Part shown: positions 1 to 10,779 of the stretch, one piece after another
Layout of the letters: every line of letters begins with the position of its first letter
Position numbering within the stretch: the stretch's first letter is position 1
DNA from: Bryobacteraceae bacterium
Lineage (GTDB): Bacteria; Acidobacteriota; Terriglobia; Bryobacterales; Bryobacteraceae
Assembly (NCBI GenBank): GCA_030038565.1
Contig: JASHSS010000525.1
Coordinates: forward strand, 1-38,157
Length of the DNA stretch: 38,157 nucleotides
Direction: 5' to 3'
Notes under the pieces: generated by a model
Told to the model about the DNA's origin: nothing
The model's database searches: none
Seen by the model: only the letters and a program-made list of their open reading frames with translations
Translations under genes and position numbers: made by a program

Positions 1-1
1 C

Positions 2-2329
<2,328 letters not shown>

Positions 2330-2423
2330 TCGTGGCTCCTATTCGTTTTCCAGGGTGTCCCACGGGTGCGCCTTCACCGGCTTGTCCGGCTGCGGACGGC
2401 CCCTGCGAACAGCCCTGGGTTGG

Positions 2424-4367
2424 TTATGAATTCGTAACAATCTCCGAAAAATCCGCGATGGTGGAAAATTCCGCCAACAGCGTGTTGAGCAACGTCAAAC
2501 GGTTCTGCCGGACACGAGCGTCCGGCGCATTCACCAACACCTTGTCAAAAAAGAGATCTACTTTGGGGCGCAGCCGCGAAATCACACTTTCGATCGGCTG
2601 CCCGGCGATCCTCTGGTACTCCTCGTAAAGCTCCCGCTCCGGTCCAGCTTCCAGAAGGCTGGGGTCGAATTCGGCGCCGCCGGTGAACTGGGCCTGCTCG
2701 AGGATGTTGCGGATACGTTTGAAACTGGCCGCCAGGGGTTCGAAATCGGGGGTCGGCCGCAGATTCTGGATGCGCTCCAGGCGCTCCAGCAAATCGACCA
2801 GATTGTTCCAGCCGGCGGCCATGGCGGCGTTGACTTCGTCGTACTTGAAGCCGCGGTAATCGCGGAAGTAATAGCGCACGCGATCTTCGAAGAAGTCCTT
2901 CAACTGCGCGGAATCGCCCGCGCCGCCAATGAGATCGAGCAGGGGCAGTTCCAGTTTTCCCTCCACCAGAATCTTCACCACTCCCTGGGCGGCCCGGCGA
3001 AGGGCGAACGGATCGCGCGATCCGGACGGAATCAGCCCCACCCGGAAGCAGCCGCGCAGCGTGTCCAGTTTGTCGGCCAGCGCCACGATCTGCGCCGTAC
3101 GGTGGCGCGGAATGGCGTCCTCGAGGCTCTCCGGCTTGTAGTGATCGTAGATCGCCTGCCATACCGGCTCGAGCTCGCCTTGCGCGCGGGCGTAGAGGCC
3201 GCCGACCACGCCCTGTAATTCGGTGAACTCCTTTACCAATTCGGTGGTCAGGTCGCACTTACAAAGTTGCGCCGCGCGCACGGCGTGGGCATCGCCGCCC
3301 AATTCCTTAACCAGCTCAACCGTACGTCCGGTCTTCTCCAGGTAGGACCCCAGCTTGGCCTGGAAAGTTACGTGCGCCAGGTCCGGCACGCGGTCGGCGA
3401 GCTTCTTTTTCTGATCCGTCTCCCAGAAGAAGCGGGCGTCGTTGAAGCGCGCCCGCAGCACGCGCTCGTTGCCCCGGCGGACGAAGCCTTCGGGGTCGGA
3501 CGGAATGTTCATCACCGCCACGAACTGCGGCGCCAGGCGCCCTTCGGCGTCTTCCACCGAAAAATATCTCTGGTGATGCCGCATCACGGTCACCAGCACT
3601 TCTTCAGGCAACTCCAGGAAGCGCGGGTCGAAGCTGCCGGTGATGGGAGTGGGGAATTCGGTCAGGTAGACCAGCGTGTCCAGCAGCCCGTGGTCGGGTT
3701 TATATGGCACGCCTTTCAGCTCTTTCAGGATCTTGCCGCGGCGCTCCTCGGCCGAAAGGATTACGTAATGATCGCGCAGGCGCTGCTCGTAATCCGCCGT
3801 AGTGATGGCGATTTCGCGTGCGCCCAGCCGCCGGTGGCCCGCTGTGAGCGCGCCCGCGCGCACTCCGGCGATCTCGAACGGAACAATCTCTTCGCCCAGC
3901 AGCGCCACAATCCAGCGGATCGGCCGGATGAAGCGTGGTCCGCTCTTCCCGGTCCAGTACATGGTTTTGGGGAAGTAGATTTCCAGGATGACGCCCGGCA
4001 GCGCTTCAGCCAGAATATCCTTAGTGGGGCGCCCGGCGACTTTTCTCACGAAACTGTAATACTTTCCCTTGGGAGTGGATTCGATGGTGAGGTCCTCGGG
4101 CCGCGCGCCCTGCTTGCGGGCAAACCCGGCCACGGCCTTCTCCGGCGCGGACGCGGCCGGCCCCAACACCCGCTCCTCGCTGTCCGCCTGGCGGGCAGGC
4201 AAGCCCTCGGCGCGCAGCACCAGGCGCCGCGGGGTGGCGTCCAGGGTGACCGATTCGTGGGGAATTTCCAGCTTTTCAAACAGCAGGCGCAGATTCTCCA
4301 GCGCGCTCCGGACCATCCAATCGGGGATTTCCTCGACGCCGATTTCCAACAGGAAAGGCAGACTCAC
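2424..4367 (-). CDS. glyS: Glycyl-tRNA synthetase, beta subunit
   Basis: This is the beta subunit of the bacterial alpha2beta2 glycyl-tRNA synthetase. It binds and positions tRNA-Gly for the alpha subunit in the cytoplasm. At 647 residues it is slightly short for the family (about 690). It opens with [14 protein letters not shown], the characteristic beta-subunit start, and contains the conserved stretches PLGRRFI-like [15 protein letters not shown] near 140-155 and [18 protein letters not shown] near 370-390. The C-terminal 100 residues correspond to the DALR-type anticodon-binding region. The start is GTG and overlaps the glyQ stop by four bases (GTGA). A GGAGG sits 7 nt upstream inside glyQ, so the two subunits are translationally coupled. 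Confidence 0.97.
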   Translation of the reverse strand: MSLPFLLEIGVEEIPDWMVRSALENLRLLFEKLEIPHESVTLDATPRRLVLRAEGLPARQADSEERVLGPAASAPEKAVAGFARKQGARPEDLTIESTPKGKYYSFVRKVAGRPTKDILAEALPGVILEIYFPKTMYWTGKSGPRFIRPIRWIVALLGEEIVPFEIAGVRAGALTAGHRRLGAREIAITTADYEQRLRDHYVILSAEERRGKILKELKGVPYKPDHGLLDTLVYLTEFPTPITGSFDPRFLELPEEVLVTVMRHHQRYFSVEDAEGRLAPQFVAVMNIPSDPEGFVRRGNERVLRARFNDARFFWETDQKKKLADRVPDLAHVTFQAKLGSYLEKTGRTVELVKELGGDAHAVRAAQLCKCDLTTELVKEFTELQGVVGGLYARAQGELEPVWQAIYDHYKPESLEDAIPRHRTAQIVALADKLDTLRGCFRVGLIPSGSRDPFALRRAAQGVVKILVEGKLELPLLDLIGGAGDSAQLKDFFEDRVRYYFRDYRGFKYDEVNAAMAAGWNNLVDLLERLERIQNLRPTPDFEPLAASFKRIRNILEQAQFTGGAEFDPSLLEAGPERELYEEYQRIAGQPIESVISRLRPKVDLFFDKVLVNAPDARVRQNRLTLLNTLLAEFSTIADFSEIVTNS

Positions 4368-5263
4368 TCGGCCACCTCCGCCGCCGCGGGTTGCTGCTGG
4401 TCGGCCCAGGCTTGCGCCACGCCCACCGCCAGCTTGCGCACTCTCTGGATCACCCCCACCCGCTCGGTGACGCTGATGGCCCCGCGCGAATCGAGCGTAT
4501 TAAAGAGGTTGGAGCATTTGAGCACCTGGTCGTAGGCGGCCAGGAGCGGGAACCGGCGCTTTTCCGCCGATTTGGGATCGTACAGCTTTAGCAGGCGCGC
4601 GGCTTCGCCTTCGTGCAACTCGAACAGCTTCCACAACGTGGGGATATCGGCCAACTCGAAGTTGTATACGGAGTACTGCAACTCATCGTTATAGCGCACG
4701 TCGCCGTAGGAAACCCCGGGCGCCCATTCGATGTCGTAGACGCTGTCGCGCATTTGCAGGAAGGCCGTCAGGCGTTCCAGGCCGTAGGTCAGTTCGGCCG
4801 GGACCAGGTCCAGGTCGATGCCGCCGCACTGTTGGAAATAAGTGAATTGGGTGATCTCCAGTCCGTCCAGCATCACCTGCCATCCCACTCCCCAGGCGCC
4901 CAGGGTGGGCGCCTCCCAGTTGTCTTCCTCGAACTTGATGTCGTGCGCACGCAGGTCGATTCCGATGGCTTCCAGGCTGCCCAGGTACTGCTCGATGACA
5001 TCTTCGGGGGTGGGCTTCAGAATCACCTGGAGCTGCGAATGCTTGAAGAGCCGGTTGGGGTTATCGCCGTAGCGCCCGTCCGCCGGACGCCGGCTGGGTT
5101 GCACGTAAGCCACCCGGTAAGGACGCGGGCCCAGCACCCGCAGGAAGGTCTCCGGGCACATGGTGCCGGCTCCTACTTCTACGTCATACGGCTCCTGAAT
5201 GATACAGCCGCGCTGGGCCCAGTATTGTTTCAGCTTGAAGATGATTTCTTGAAACGATTGCAT
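4364..5263 (-). CDS. glyQ: Glycyl-tRNA synthetase, alpha subunit
   Basis: This is the catalytic class II subunit of heterotetrameric glycyl-tRNA synthetase; it activates glycine with ATP and charges tRNA-Gly. It has 299 residues, the normal length. The start [20 protein letters not shown], the motif-2 arginine region [19 protein letters not shown] (52-70) and the motif-3-like LTYGLERL are all recognisable. The ATG has no good Shine-Dalgarno sequence. It sits 30 nt downstream of recO and overlaps glyS by 4 nt, so recO-glyQ-glyS are probably transcribed together. The C-terminal tail is alanine-rich and carries the glyS ribosome-binding site. Confidence 0.97.
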   Translation of the reverse strand: MQSFQEIIFKLKQYWAQRGCIIQEPYDVEVGAGTMCPETFLRVLGPRPYRVAYVQPSRRPADGRYGDNPNRLFKHSQLQVILKPTPEDVIEQYLGSLEAIGIDLRAHDIKFEEDNWEAPTLGAWGVGWQVMLDGLEITQFTYFQQCGGIDLDLVPAELTYGLERLTAFLQMRDSVYDIEWAPGVSYGDVRYNDELQYSVYNFELADIPTLWKLFELHEGEAARLLKLYDPKSAEKRRFPLLAAYDQVLKCSNLFNTLDSRGAISVTERVGVIQRVRKLAVGVAQAWADQQQPAAAEVAE

Positions 5264-5293
5264 TTGAAGTCAATAGCAGCGTGGTCGCCTGCG

Positions 5294-6106
5294 TCAACCC
5301 TCGCTCTCTTCCAGTAACCGGGCCGTCACCAGTTTGCGTTCCACGTGCGATTCAATCTGCTGGACCAGAAATCGCCGCAGATCCGCGGCGGTGGTTTGGA
5401 CCCAGTCCGTTTGGGATAGCTGCGCCACCGGTCTGCGCAGCATCTCCGCGGCCGTATTCCTGGACTCCGCGCTCAACTCCCAACTGCTTCCCGCCGCCAT
5501 TGCGTGCCGGCAATGGCTGCACAACAAGCCCGCGCGGCCGCGTTGGAAGAAAGCCCGCTCCGGCTTCTCTCCAGGCTCCGGTTCGTCCAGCAGGCTGCCG
5601 CAACCGAGACACACGTGCAATTCCGGGAGCCACCCGGAAAGCCGCACGGCCCACAGCGAAAAGTACGTAACCGCGCGCCAGACGCGCCCGCTCAACGGCG
5701 CAGCCGCCGGATCATCTCCGCCGGCCGGACGAAGGTAATCGAGCACGGCCAACAGGAGGCGGAAAAATCGTTCTCCCGGCTCCGCGGCAGGCAACAATTG
5801 ATCGGCCACTTCCGCGAAGTAATCCAGCGCCACGCCCGCCCGGTAATCCGAAACCAGATCGAATTGAGAGCGGATCAATTCGCAGGAATCCAGGTTCACC
5901 AACTCGCGCGTTTCCCGCTGAAAATACGCCATCCGCACGTGCGATAACCGCTCCAGCCCCGCGCCGAAACTGCTCTTCGGACGCCGCGCCCGCTTGGCCA
6001 CTCCCCGCAACTTCCCCTGATCCCTGGTCAGAAAACTGACGATCAGGTCCGCTTCCTTCAGCGGATAAGTCCGCAGGACAAGTGCTTCACTGACACGCGC
6101 CGGCAC
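5294..6106 (-). CDS. recO: DNA repair protein RecO
   Basis: RecO works with RecR (and RecF) to load RecA onto SSB-coated single-stranded DNA during gap repair. With the chosen GTG start the protein has 270 residues, a normal length. The N-terminal OB fold is recognisable from SEALVLRTYPLKEADLIVSF and the following FLTRDQGKLRGVAKRARR. A four-cysteine zinc motif, CLGCGSLL followed later by LLCSHC, sits near the middle of the C-terminal domain. The GTG start gives V/M-PARVSEALVLRT, the usual family N-terminus. An upstream in-frame ATG at 6220 would add a 38-residue low-complexity extension and run into the perR promoter, so I rejected it. There is no clear ribosome-binding site at the GTG. It heads the leftward glyQ-glyS-ppdK group. 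Confidence 0.9.
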   Translation of the reverse strand: MPARVSEALVLRTYPLKEADLIVSFLTRDQGKLRGVAKRARRPKSSFGAGLERLSHVRMAYFQRETRELVNLDSCELIRSQFDLVSDYRAGVALDYFAEVADQLLPAAEPGERFFRLLLAVLDYLRPAGGDDPAAAPLSGRVWRAVTYFSLWAVRLSGWLPELHVCLGCGSLLDEPEPGEKPERAFFQRGRAGLLCSHCRHAMAAGSSWELSAESRNTAAEMLRRPVAQLSQTDWVQTTAADLRRFLVQQIESHVERKLVTARLLEESEG

Positions 6107-6219
6107 ACGTGGAAGATTCAGAGTAACACAGTTGAAAACTCCTCTGCTCTCTTGCCCGGGCCCCGGCGCGGAAGTCTTCTTCCTGGACGCACCGGAATGC
6201 CGCGGAAACTCGCCGGTCA

Positions 6220-6249
6220 TTGACAAAGCAGGCCTGAAACTCCTATTCT
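6220..6249 (+). promoter_or_regulatory. Predicted sigma-70-type promoter of the perR operon
   Basis: A perfect -35 hexamer TTGACA (6220-6225) is followed by an 18-bp spacer and the -10 hexamer TATTCT (6244-6249, four of six to consensus). Transcription would begin near 6256, only a few bases before the TTG start of perR at 6263, so the leader would be very short. Positions are seen directly; function is inferred. Confidence 0.6.
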
Positions 6250-6253
6250 GAAG

Positions 6254-6272
6254 GCTTAGATTTTGTCTAAGC
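6254..6272. promoter_or_regulatory. Perfect 7-5-7 palindrome, candidate PerR operator
   Basis: GCTTAGA (6254-6260), TTTTG (6261-6265) and TCTAAGC (6266-6272) form a perfect inverted repeat. The inner 15 bases (6256-6270) match the Bacillus PerR box TTATAATNATTATAA at 9 of 14 arm positions. It covers the predicted transcription start and the TTG start codon of perR, an ideal place for autorepression by PerR. Confidence 0.6.
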
Positions 6273-6706
6273 TGACGTCGGAATTGCGGGAAGCCTTTCG
6301 GGCCGCGGACCTGCGCCCCACCGCGCAGCGTTATGCGGTGCTGGAATTTCTGGTCTCCGGCCGCCGGCATTCGACCGCCGGGGAGATTGTGAGGGGCGTG
6401 AATCGCACTGGATCGGCCGCGTCGCGCGCCACCGTGTATAACAGCCTGCGGGCCTTGTCGCGCGCCGGCCTGGTACGGGAGGTGTTTACCGGGGGATCAG
6501 CGGCCCGCTTCGACGCCACCCTGCACCCGCATCACCATTACATCTGCGACCTGTGCGGGGCGATTGAAGACATGGCCTGGTTCGAAGTGCCGGCTCCGGC
6601 CGCCGCCCGCGTCCTGCAGGGCAGACACGTGCGCGCCTACGAGGTGGTGTATCATGGCGCCTGCCGGAGATGCAGAAATTCCAAATCCGGCCGAGGAGAT
6701 ATCTGA
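6263..6706 (+). CDS. perR: Fur-family peroxide-responsive repressor, PerR type
   Basis: This is a 147-residue winged-helix metalloregulator. PerR proteins repress peroxide-defence genes and release DNA when an iron-bound histidine is oxidised by H2O2. The helix-turn-helix region includes ASRATVYNSLRAL (53-65). Aligning by eye to Bacillus PerR, every regulatory metal ligand is present: His36, Asp84, His90, His92 and Asp103 (PerR has Asp here, Fur usually Glu). The structural zinc pairs are CDLC (95-98) and CRRC (134-137). The start is TTG with a weak GAAGG 8 nt upstream; an in-frame TTG at 6284 is an alternative. Its stop overlaps the next start by one base (TGATG), and ahpC follows, so it most likely regulates its own operon. 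Confidence 0.9.
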   Translation: MSKLTSELREAFRAADLRPTAQRYAVLEFLVSGRRHSTAGEIVRGVNRTGSAASRATVYNSLRALSRAGLVREVFTGGSAARFDATLHPHHHYICDLCGAIEDMAWFEVPAPAAARVLQGRHVRAYEVVYHGACRRCRNSKSGRGDI

Positions 6707-7035
6707 TGGGTTTGGCCGAAAAGCATTGCGTCCCCTGCCGGGGCGGCGTTCCTCCTTTGGAAGGCGCCGATCTGGAGCGATTCGCGCGGCAGGTTCCGGG
6801 CTGGCAGGTAGTTCAGGGGCATCACCTGGTGAGGAGTTTCGCCTTCGCGGACTTCCGCGCCGCGCTGGATTTCGTGAACCGGGTGGGAGCGGTGGCGGAG
6901 CGGGAAGGCCATCATCCCGATCTGTACCTTTCTTGGGGTAAGGTGGATGTGCATATCTGGACTCATAAGATCGACGGCCTGACGGAGAGCGATTTTATCC
7001 TGGCGGCCAAAGTAGACCAAATCGAGCATGGCTAA
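6706..7035 (+). CDS. phhB: Pterin-4a-carbinolamine dehydratase (PCD/DCoH family)
   Basis: This is a 109-residue protein of the family that dehydrates 4a-hydroxy-tetrahydropterin, recycling tetrahydrobiopterin after aromatic amino acid hydroxylation. The catalytic motif is present as EGHHPDLYLSWGKVDVHIW, including the HHP histidines and the downstream His and Trp. The N-terminus CVPCRGGVPPLEG is common in bacterial members. I chose the ATG at 6706, which overlaps the perR TGA by one base and has GAGGAG 7 nt upstream; an upstream in-frame ATG at 6670 lies inside perR. No phenylalanine hydroxylase gene is in the window, so its role between perR and ahpC is unclear. It may handle pterin damage or a cofactor used elsewhere; that is inference. 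Confidence 0.92.
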   Translation: MGLAEKHCVPCRGGVPPLEGADLERFARQVPGWQVVQGHHLVRSFAFADFRAALDFVNRVGAVAEREGHHPDLYLSWGKVDVHIWTHKIDGLTESDFILAAKVDQIEHG

Positions 7036-7047
7036 CGGAGAGTACAT

Positions 7048-7590
7048 ATGTTAGGAGTCGGTAGTAAGTTCCCGGTCTTTTCCTTGCAGGCGACGGTCAG
7101 CCTGGAGCGGGGAAAGGCCTTCCAGACGATATCGGATAACGAATATCCCGGCAAGTGGAAGGTGTACTTCTTCTGGCCGAAGGATTTCACGTTTGTCTGT
7201 CCCACCGAGATCGCGGCTTTTGGCAAGCTCAACAACGAGTTCCAGGAGCGCGACGCGCAGGTGCTCGGCGGCAGTACGGATTCCGAATTCGTACACCTGG
7301 CCTGGCGGCAGAACCACCCCGATCTGAGAGATCTGCCCTTTCCCATGCTGGCCGATGTGAAACGCGAACTGTGCCAGCTTCTGGGCATCCTGGATCCCGC
7401 CGAAGGCGTGGCCCAACGCGCCACCTTCCTGGTGGACCCCCACAATATCATTCGGTTCGTTTCGGTGAACGACTTATCGGTAGGCCGCAACCCGCTGGAG
7501 GTGCTCCGCGTCCTGGACGCTCTCCAGACGGATGAACTCTGCCCCTGCAACTGGCAACCGGGGCAAGCCACGCTGCACCCCGCGATCTGA
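7048..7590 (+). CDS. ahpC: AhpC-type 2-Cys peroxiredoxin
   Basis: This 180-residue thiol peroxidase reduces hydrogen peroxide, organic hydroperoxides and possibly peroxynitrite. The peroxidatic cysteine is Cys51 in FTFVCPTEI. The C-terminus carries ELCPCNW with Cys165 and Cys167, the arrangement of mycobacterial-type AhpC, where these cysteines resolve the disulfide and accept electrons from AhpD or thioredoxin. No ahpD or ahpF gene is in the window. The ATG has GGAGAG 5 nt upstream and begins 12 nt after the phhB stop, so it is the third gene of the perR operon and a natural PerR target. Confidence 0.95.
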   Translation: MLGVGSKFPVFSLQATVSLERGKAFQTISDNEYPGKWKVYFFWPKDFTFVCPTEIAAFGKLNNEFQERDAQVLGGSTDSEFVHLAWRQNHPDLRDLPFPMLADVKRELCQLLGILDPAEGVAQRATFLVDPHNIIRFVSVNDLSVGRNPLEVLRVLDALQTDELCPCNWQPGQATLHPAI

Positions 7591-7613
7591 GGGAGCCGTG
7601 TAAGCGGGCCGTT

Positions 7614-8273
7614 TTAAAACACCCTGCGCTTCAGCCGCGCGACGTTGAACTTAGCGGTTTCGGCCACCGCCATCACGGCCATTACGCCGGCTTGCACGGG
7701 GTCGCTGATGACGAGGTCGGCGGCTTCCGGGACACTGCCGGCCATATTCAGGCTGATCACCAGCAAGCCTCCGGCGCGCACCTCGCGCACGGCGGTTTCG
7801 ATCTCGCCGCCCATTAGCGAGCCGGCCAGCACCAGGGCCTTGGCGCGAGGCAGGCGCGCCACCGCCCGAACGGCATCGGCCAGGTTCTGCTCGCCCACCA
7901 GCGGAATCGTATCCACGGAGATGTGTTCGCCGCGAATGTTATGGCGGTCGGCTTCGGAAACCGCGCCGATGGCCACCTGGCCCACCTGCGCGCCGCCGCC
8001 CATAATGATGATGCGCTTGCCGTAGATCTGCTCGAGCGTTTTGACCCGTTCGACGCGCCGCACAATGGCGAGTTTTTCGAGGTCGGCCACAAGTTCTTCG
8101 AGCCCTCCGGGCAGCAACACCTCGAAGTAAGTGCGCGCCTCGGCCGGCCAGTTATCCAGGATCTCGACCGAGGTGATATCGCCGTCGTGTGCGGCGATGA
8201 CTCCGGTCAACTGGTGCAGCACGCCCGTGCGTCCGACCGCATGCACTAACAGGCCGATAGTCTCAGGCTCCAT
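7614..8273 (-). CDS. ACT-domain protein with C-terminal Rossmann-like domain, function unknown
   Basis: This 219-residue protein has an N-terminal ACT-like domain (about 1-75: MEPETIGLLVHAVGRTGVLH). Such domains usually sense amino acids. The C-terminal half (about 88-219) begins KRIIIMGGGAQVGQVAIGA, a glycine-rich beta-loop-alpha that looks like a nucleotide- or sugar-phosphate-binding Rossmann-type fold, followed by alternating hydrophobic strands (ALVLAGSLMGG, GLLVISLNMAG). It resembles ACT proteins known mainly from methanogenic archaea (DUF5612-type), but I hold that family name loosely. There is no DNA-binding or obvious catalytic domain. The ATG has AAGGA 5 nt upstream. It is convergent with ahpC and divergent from the transglutaminase gene, so it is a single-gene unit. 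Confidence 0.8.
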   Translation of the reverse strand: MEPETIGLLVHAVGRTGVLHQLTGVIAAHDGDITSVEILDNWPAEARTYFEVLLPGGLEELVADLEKLAIVRRVERVKTLEQIYGKRIIIMGGGAQVGQVAIGAVSEADRHNIRGEHISVDTIPLVGEQNLADAVRAVARLPRAKALVLAGSLMGGEIETAVREVRAGGLLVISLNMAGSVPEAADLVISDPVQAGVMAVMAVAETAKFNVARLKRRVF

Positions 8274-8430
8274 GGATTCCTTCTAAGCTACCAGCTTTCC
8301 GAGGCCGCCGCCCCCGGCGTCGAGGACGCCGCCCGCCCCCGACCTAAAGTTTCGGTTCCCGCCGTGGAAGTTTCCTGCTGGACGCCGCGATGGGGCGTGT
8401 GCTCCCAAAGCTACTTGGTAACATAGAAGC

Positions 8431-10551
8431 ATGGCGCGTGCGGGACCGGGCGCGGCGGTTTCCGTCGAGCGATTTTTCCAGTTCGCGCTCCTCGGCCTGG
8501 TGGCCAGCGGCTATCTGGCGGTGGCTGGATCGGGCTACCTCGATACGCCAACGGTGGTGCTCACCGGCGCGGGCCTGGTTCTGCGCGGATTGTTCATCTG
8601 CGGCCTGGTGCGGCTGGAGATTTCGGAGCGCGCCTCGGTCCTGATCGCGGTGGCGTATGCCGGCTTTTACGCGCTGGATTACTTTCTGCTCTCGCGCGAT
8701 TTCCTGACCGCCACGGTACACCTGGTCTTCTTTCTGGCGGTGCTGAAAATTTTCACCGCCAGGACCGGCCGCGACTACCTCTACACGGCCCTGATTGCAT
8801 TCCTGGAACTGGTGGCCGCGGCGGTTCTCTCGGTAAGTTTCAATTTCTTCGTGTTTCTGGCGTTGTACCTGCTCTTCGCCATCGCGGCCCTGACGAGCGG
8901 AGAGATCCGCCGCTCGATGCGCAAGGCGGCGTCGCCGGCGCGCGGCGGCCTGCGGAGGTTCCATGCGCGGCTGGCGGCGCTGGCGGTGTTGGTGACGCTG
9001 GGCACCCTCCTGCTCACCGCGGGCCTGTTTTTCCTGTTGCCGCGCACGGCCGAGGCGGCTTTCGAGCGGCTCATCCCGCACCGCCTGCACGTGCCCGGTT
9101 TCTCCAACCTGGTGAACCTGGGGGAAACCGGGGAAGTGCAGACCAGCTCCCGGGCGGTGATGCACATACAGATCTTCGACCGGGAGCCAGTGGCGAGTTT
9201 GAAATGGCGCGGCGGCGCGCTCACGGCTTTCGACGGCAAACGGTGGACCAATCCCGAGAGGGGCGGCACCATAATCCCCATCGAGGACGGACACGTGACC
9301 CTGGGCACCGTGCGGCCCGGCCAGCGCGGCATGAACTATCACGTGGAAGTGGAGCCGCTGGACACCGACGCGCTGTTCCTGGCCGGGACGCCATTGAGCG
9401 TGGATCTGCACCGCGCCTTTCTCATCCGCACCGCCACGGACAGTTTCCGGATGGAGCGTGCGGCGGTGCAAGGGGTGCGCTACGACGCTTATAGCGCGGT
9501 GGGAGAGACACCCGACGACGCGCCGGCTTCGGCGGAGAAACTAAGCCCCGCCGATCGCGACCGCGACCTGCGGCTACCACCGCTCGACCCGAGGATACCC
9601 GCTCTGGCGCGGTCCATGGCGGCCGGCGCGGCATCCGCGCTGGAACGCGCCCGCGCCATCGAACGCGCCCTTCGCCGCCAGTATAAGTACACTTTGCAGT
9701 TGCCGGACCGCGAAGTGGATGATCCGCTGGCCTATTTTCTGTTCACCCGCAAGCAGGGGCACTGCGAGTATTTTGCCTCGGCCATGGCCGTCATGCTGCG
9801 CACCCTCGGGATTCCCTCGCGCATGGCCACCGGCTTTGCCGGCGGGGTGTACAATTCCATCACCGACTTGTGGCTGATCCGCGCCTCCGACGCGCACACC
9901 TGGGTAGAAGCCTGGATTCCCGGTTACGGCTGGAGGACTTTCGATCCGACACCGCCCGACCCCAACCCCGCCCGCTTCAGCCTGGCCACGGCCATCGCCC
10001 TGTACCTGGATGCCGCCGAAACCTTCTGGCAGGATTGGGTGGTCAGCTACGATCTGGGCCGCCAGGATGCCCTGGTGGATCGCATGGAGCAGGGGGCCCG
10101 TCACGCCGGGCTAAGCTGGTTCGATTCCTTCGCTGGCCTGAGCTCCGGATGGGGCGGGCGGGTGGTGGCCTGGGTGCGGGCCTATGGCGTGCGCGTCGCG
10201 CTGGCCGCCGGACTGGGGCTGTGGATCTGGTTCCTGGCGCCTCCGGTGGTGCGCCTGCTCGGCATGCACCGTCGCGTGCGAAAGGCGCGCCGCGGCCAAG
10301 CCAGCATGGGCGACGCGACGCTGCTCTACCAGCGGATGCTGGACGTGCTGAAACGGCACGGCTATCAAAAGCCGCCGTGGTTCACGCCCGCCGAGTTTGC
10401 GGGATCCTTGCCCGAAGGCGAGTTAGGCGCCACGGTCACCGAATTCACCCGAGCGTATAACGCCCTGCGGTTTGGCGGCCGCACGGAAGCCGCGCCGCGT
10501 CTCTCGCTGCTGCTGGATACCCTGCGGCGGCAGGGCGTAGTCCGCCGCTGA
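8431..10551 (+). CDS. TgpA-like membrane transglutaminase/protease-like protein
   Basis: This 706-residue inner-membrane protein has the TgpA layout. Several hydrophobic helices fill the first 210 residues (for example FNFFVFLALYLLFAIAALTS). A periplasmic transglutaminase core follows, then another membrane helix near residue 590 and a cytoplasmic C-terminal region rich in short helices (DUF4129-like). The Cys-His-Asp triad is visible: Cys445 in GHCEYFASAMA, His489 in DAHTWVEAW and Asp505 in TFDPTPPDPNP. Family members occur with MoxR ATPases and DUF58 proteins, but neither is next to it here. The substrate is unknown. There is no Shine-Dalgarno sequence; TAACAT sits 6 nt before the ATG. Confidence 0.9.
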   Translation: MARAGPGAAVSVERFFQFALLGLVASGYLAVAGSGYLDTPTVVLTGAGLVLRGLFICGLVRLEISERASVLIAVAYAGFYALDYFLLSRDFLTATVHLVFFLAVLKIFTARTGRDYLYTALIAFLELVAAAVLSVSFNFFVFLALYLLFAIAALTSGEIRRSMRKAASPARGGLRRFHARLAALAVLVTLGTLLLTAGLFFLLPRTAEAAFERLIPHRLHVPGFSNLVNLGETGEVQTSSRAVMHIQIFDREPVASLKWRGGALTAFDGKRWTNPERGGTIIPIEDGHVTLGTVRPGQRGMNYHVEVEPLDTDALFLAGTPLSVDLHRAFLIRTATDSFRMERAAVQGVRYDAYSAVGETPDDAPASAEKLSPADRDRDLRLPPLDPRIPALARSMAAGAASALERARAIERALRRQYKYTLQLPDREVDDPLAYFLFTRKQGHCEYFASAMAVMLRTLGIPSRMATGFAGGVYNSITDLWLIRASDAHTWVEAWIPGYGWRTFDPTPPDPNPARFSLATAIALYLDAAETFWQDWVVSYDLGRQDALVDRMEQGARHAGLSWFDSFAGLSSGWGGRVVAWVRAYGVRVALAAGLGLWIWFLAPPVVRLLGMHRRVRKARRGQASMGDATLLYQRMLDVLKRHGYQKPPWFTPAEFAGSLPEGELGATVTEFTRAYNALRFGGRTEAAPRLSLLLDTLRRQGVVRR

Positions 10552-10779
10552 GCGCTGGTTTCGGACACCTGTACCAACCCGCACAAAGAACCTGGCCGGA
10601 GACTGCGCGATTGCTCCGAAGCCGCCTGGGCCGGCCTCGCGGAGCATCTCGAAACTCTTCCGCAGGCCGCGCGGGCGCCCGGCCGGCAACCGCGCCCGCG
10701 CGCTCCCCAAGCCGTATTTCCGTGAGGCCGCGGCCGGATTTGCGCGGCAACGTCTGGCGGCACGCTAGAATTACCGTTT

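Noticed and set aside
3267-4535. 422-codon open frame on the + strand
   Set aside because: Antisense to glyS and glyQ, with no recognisable domain.
8344-9471. 375-codon open frame on the - strand
   Set aside because: Antisense to the transglutaminase gene; low-complexity Gln/Arg/His composition.
10552-10779. Small open frames upstream of thrB
   Set aside because: Arg/Ala/Pro-rich frames with no start signals; only the -10-like box at 10766 is supportable.
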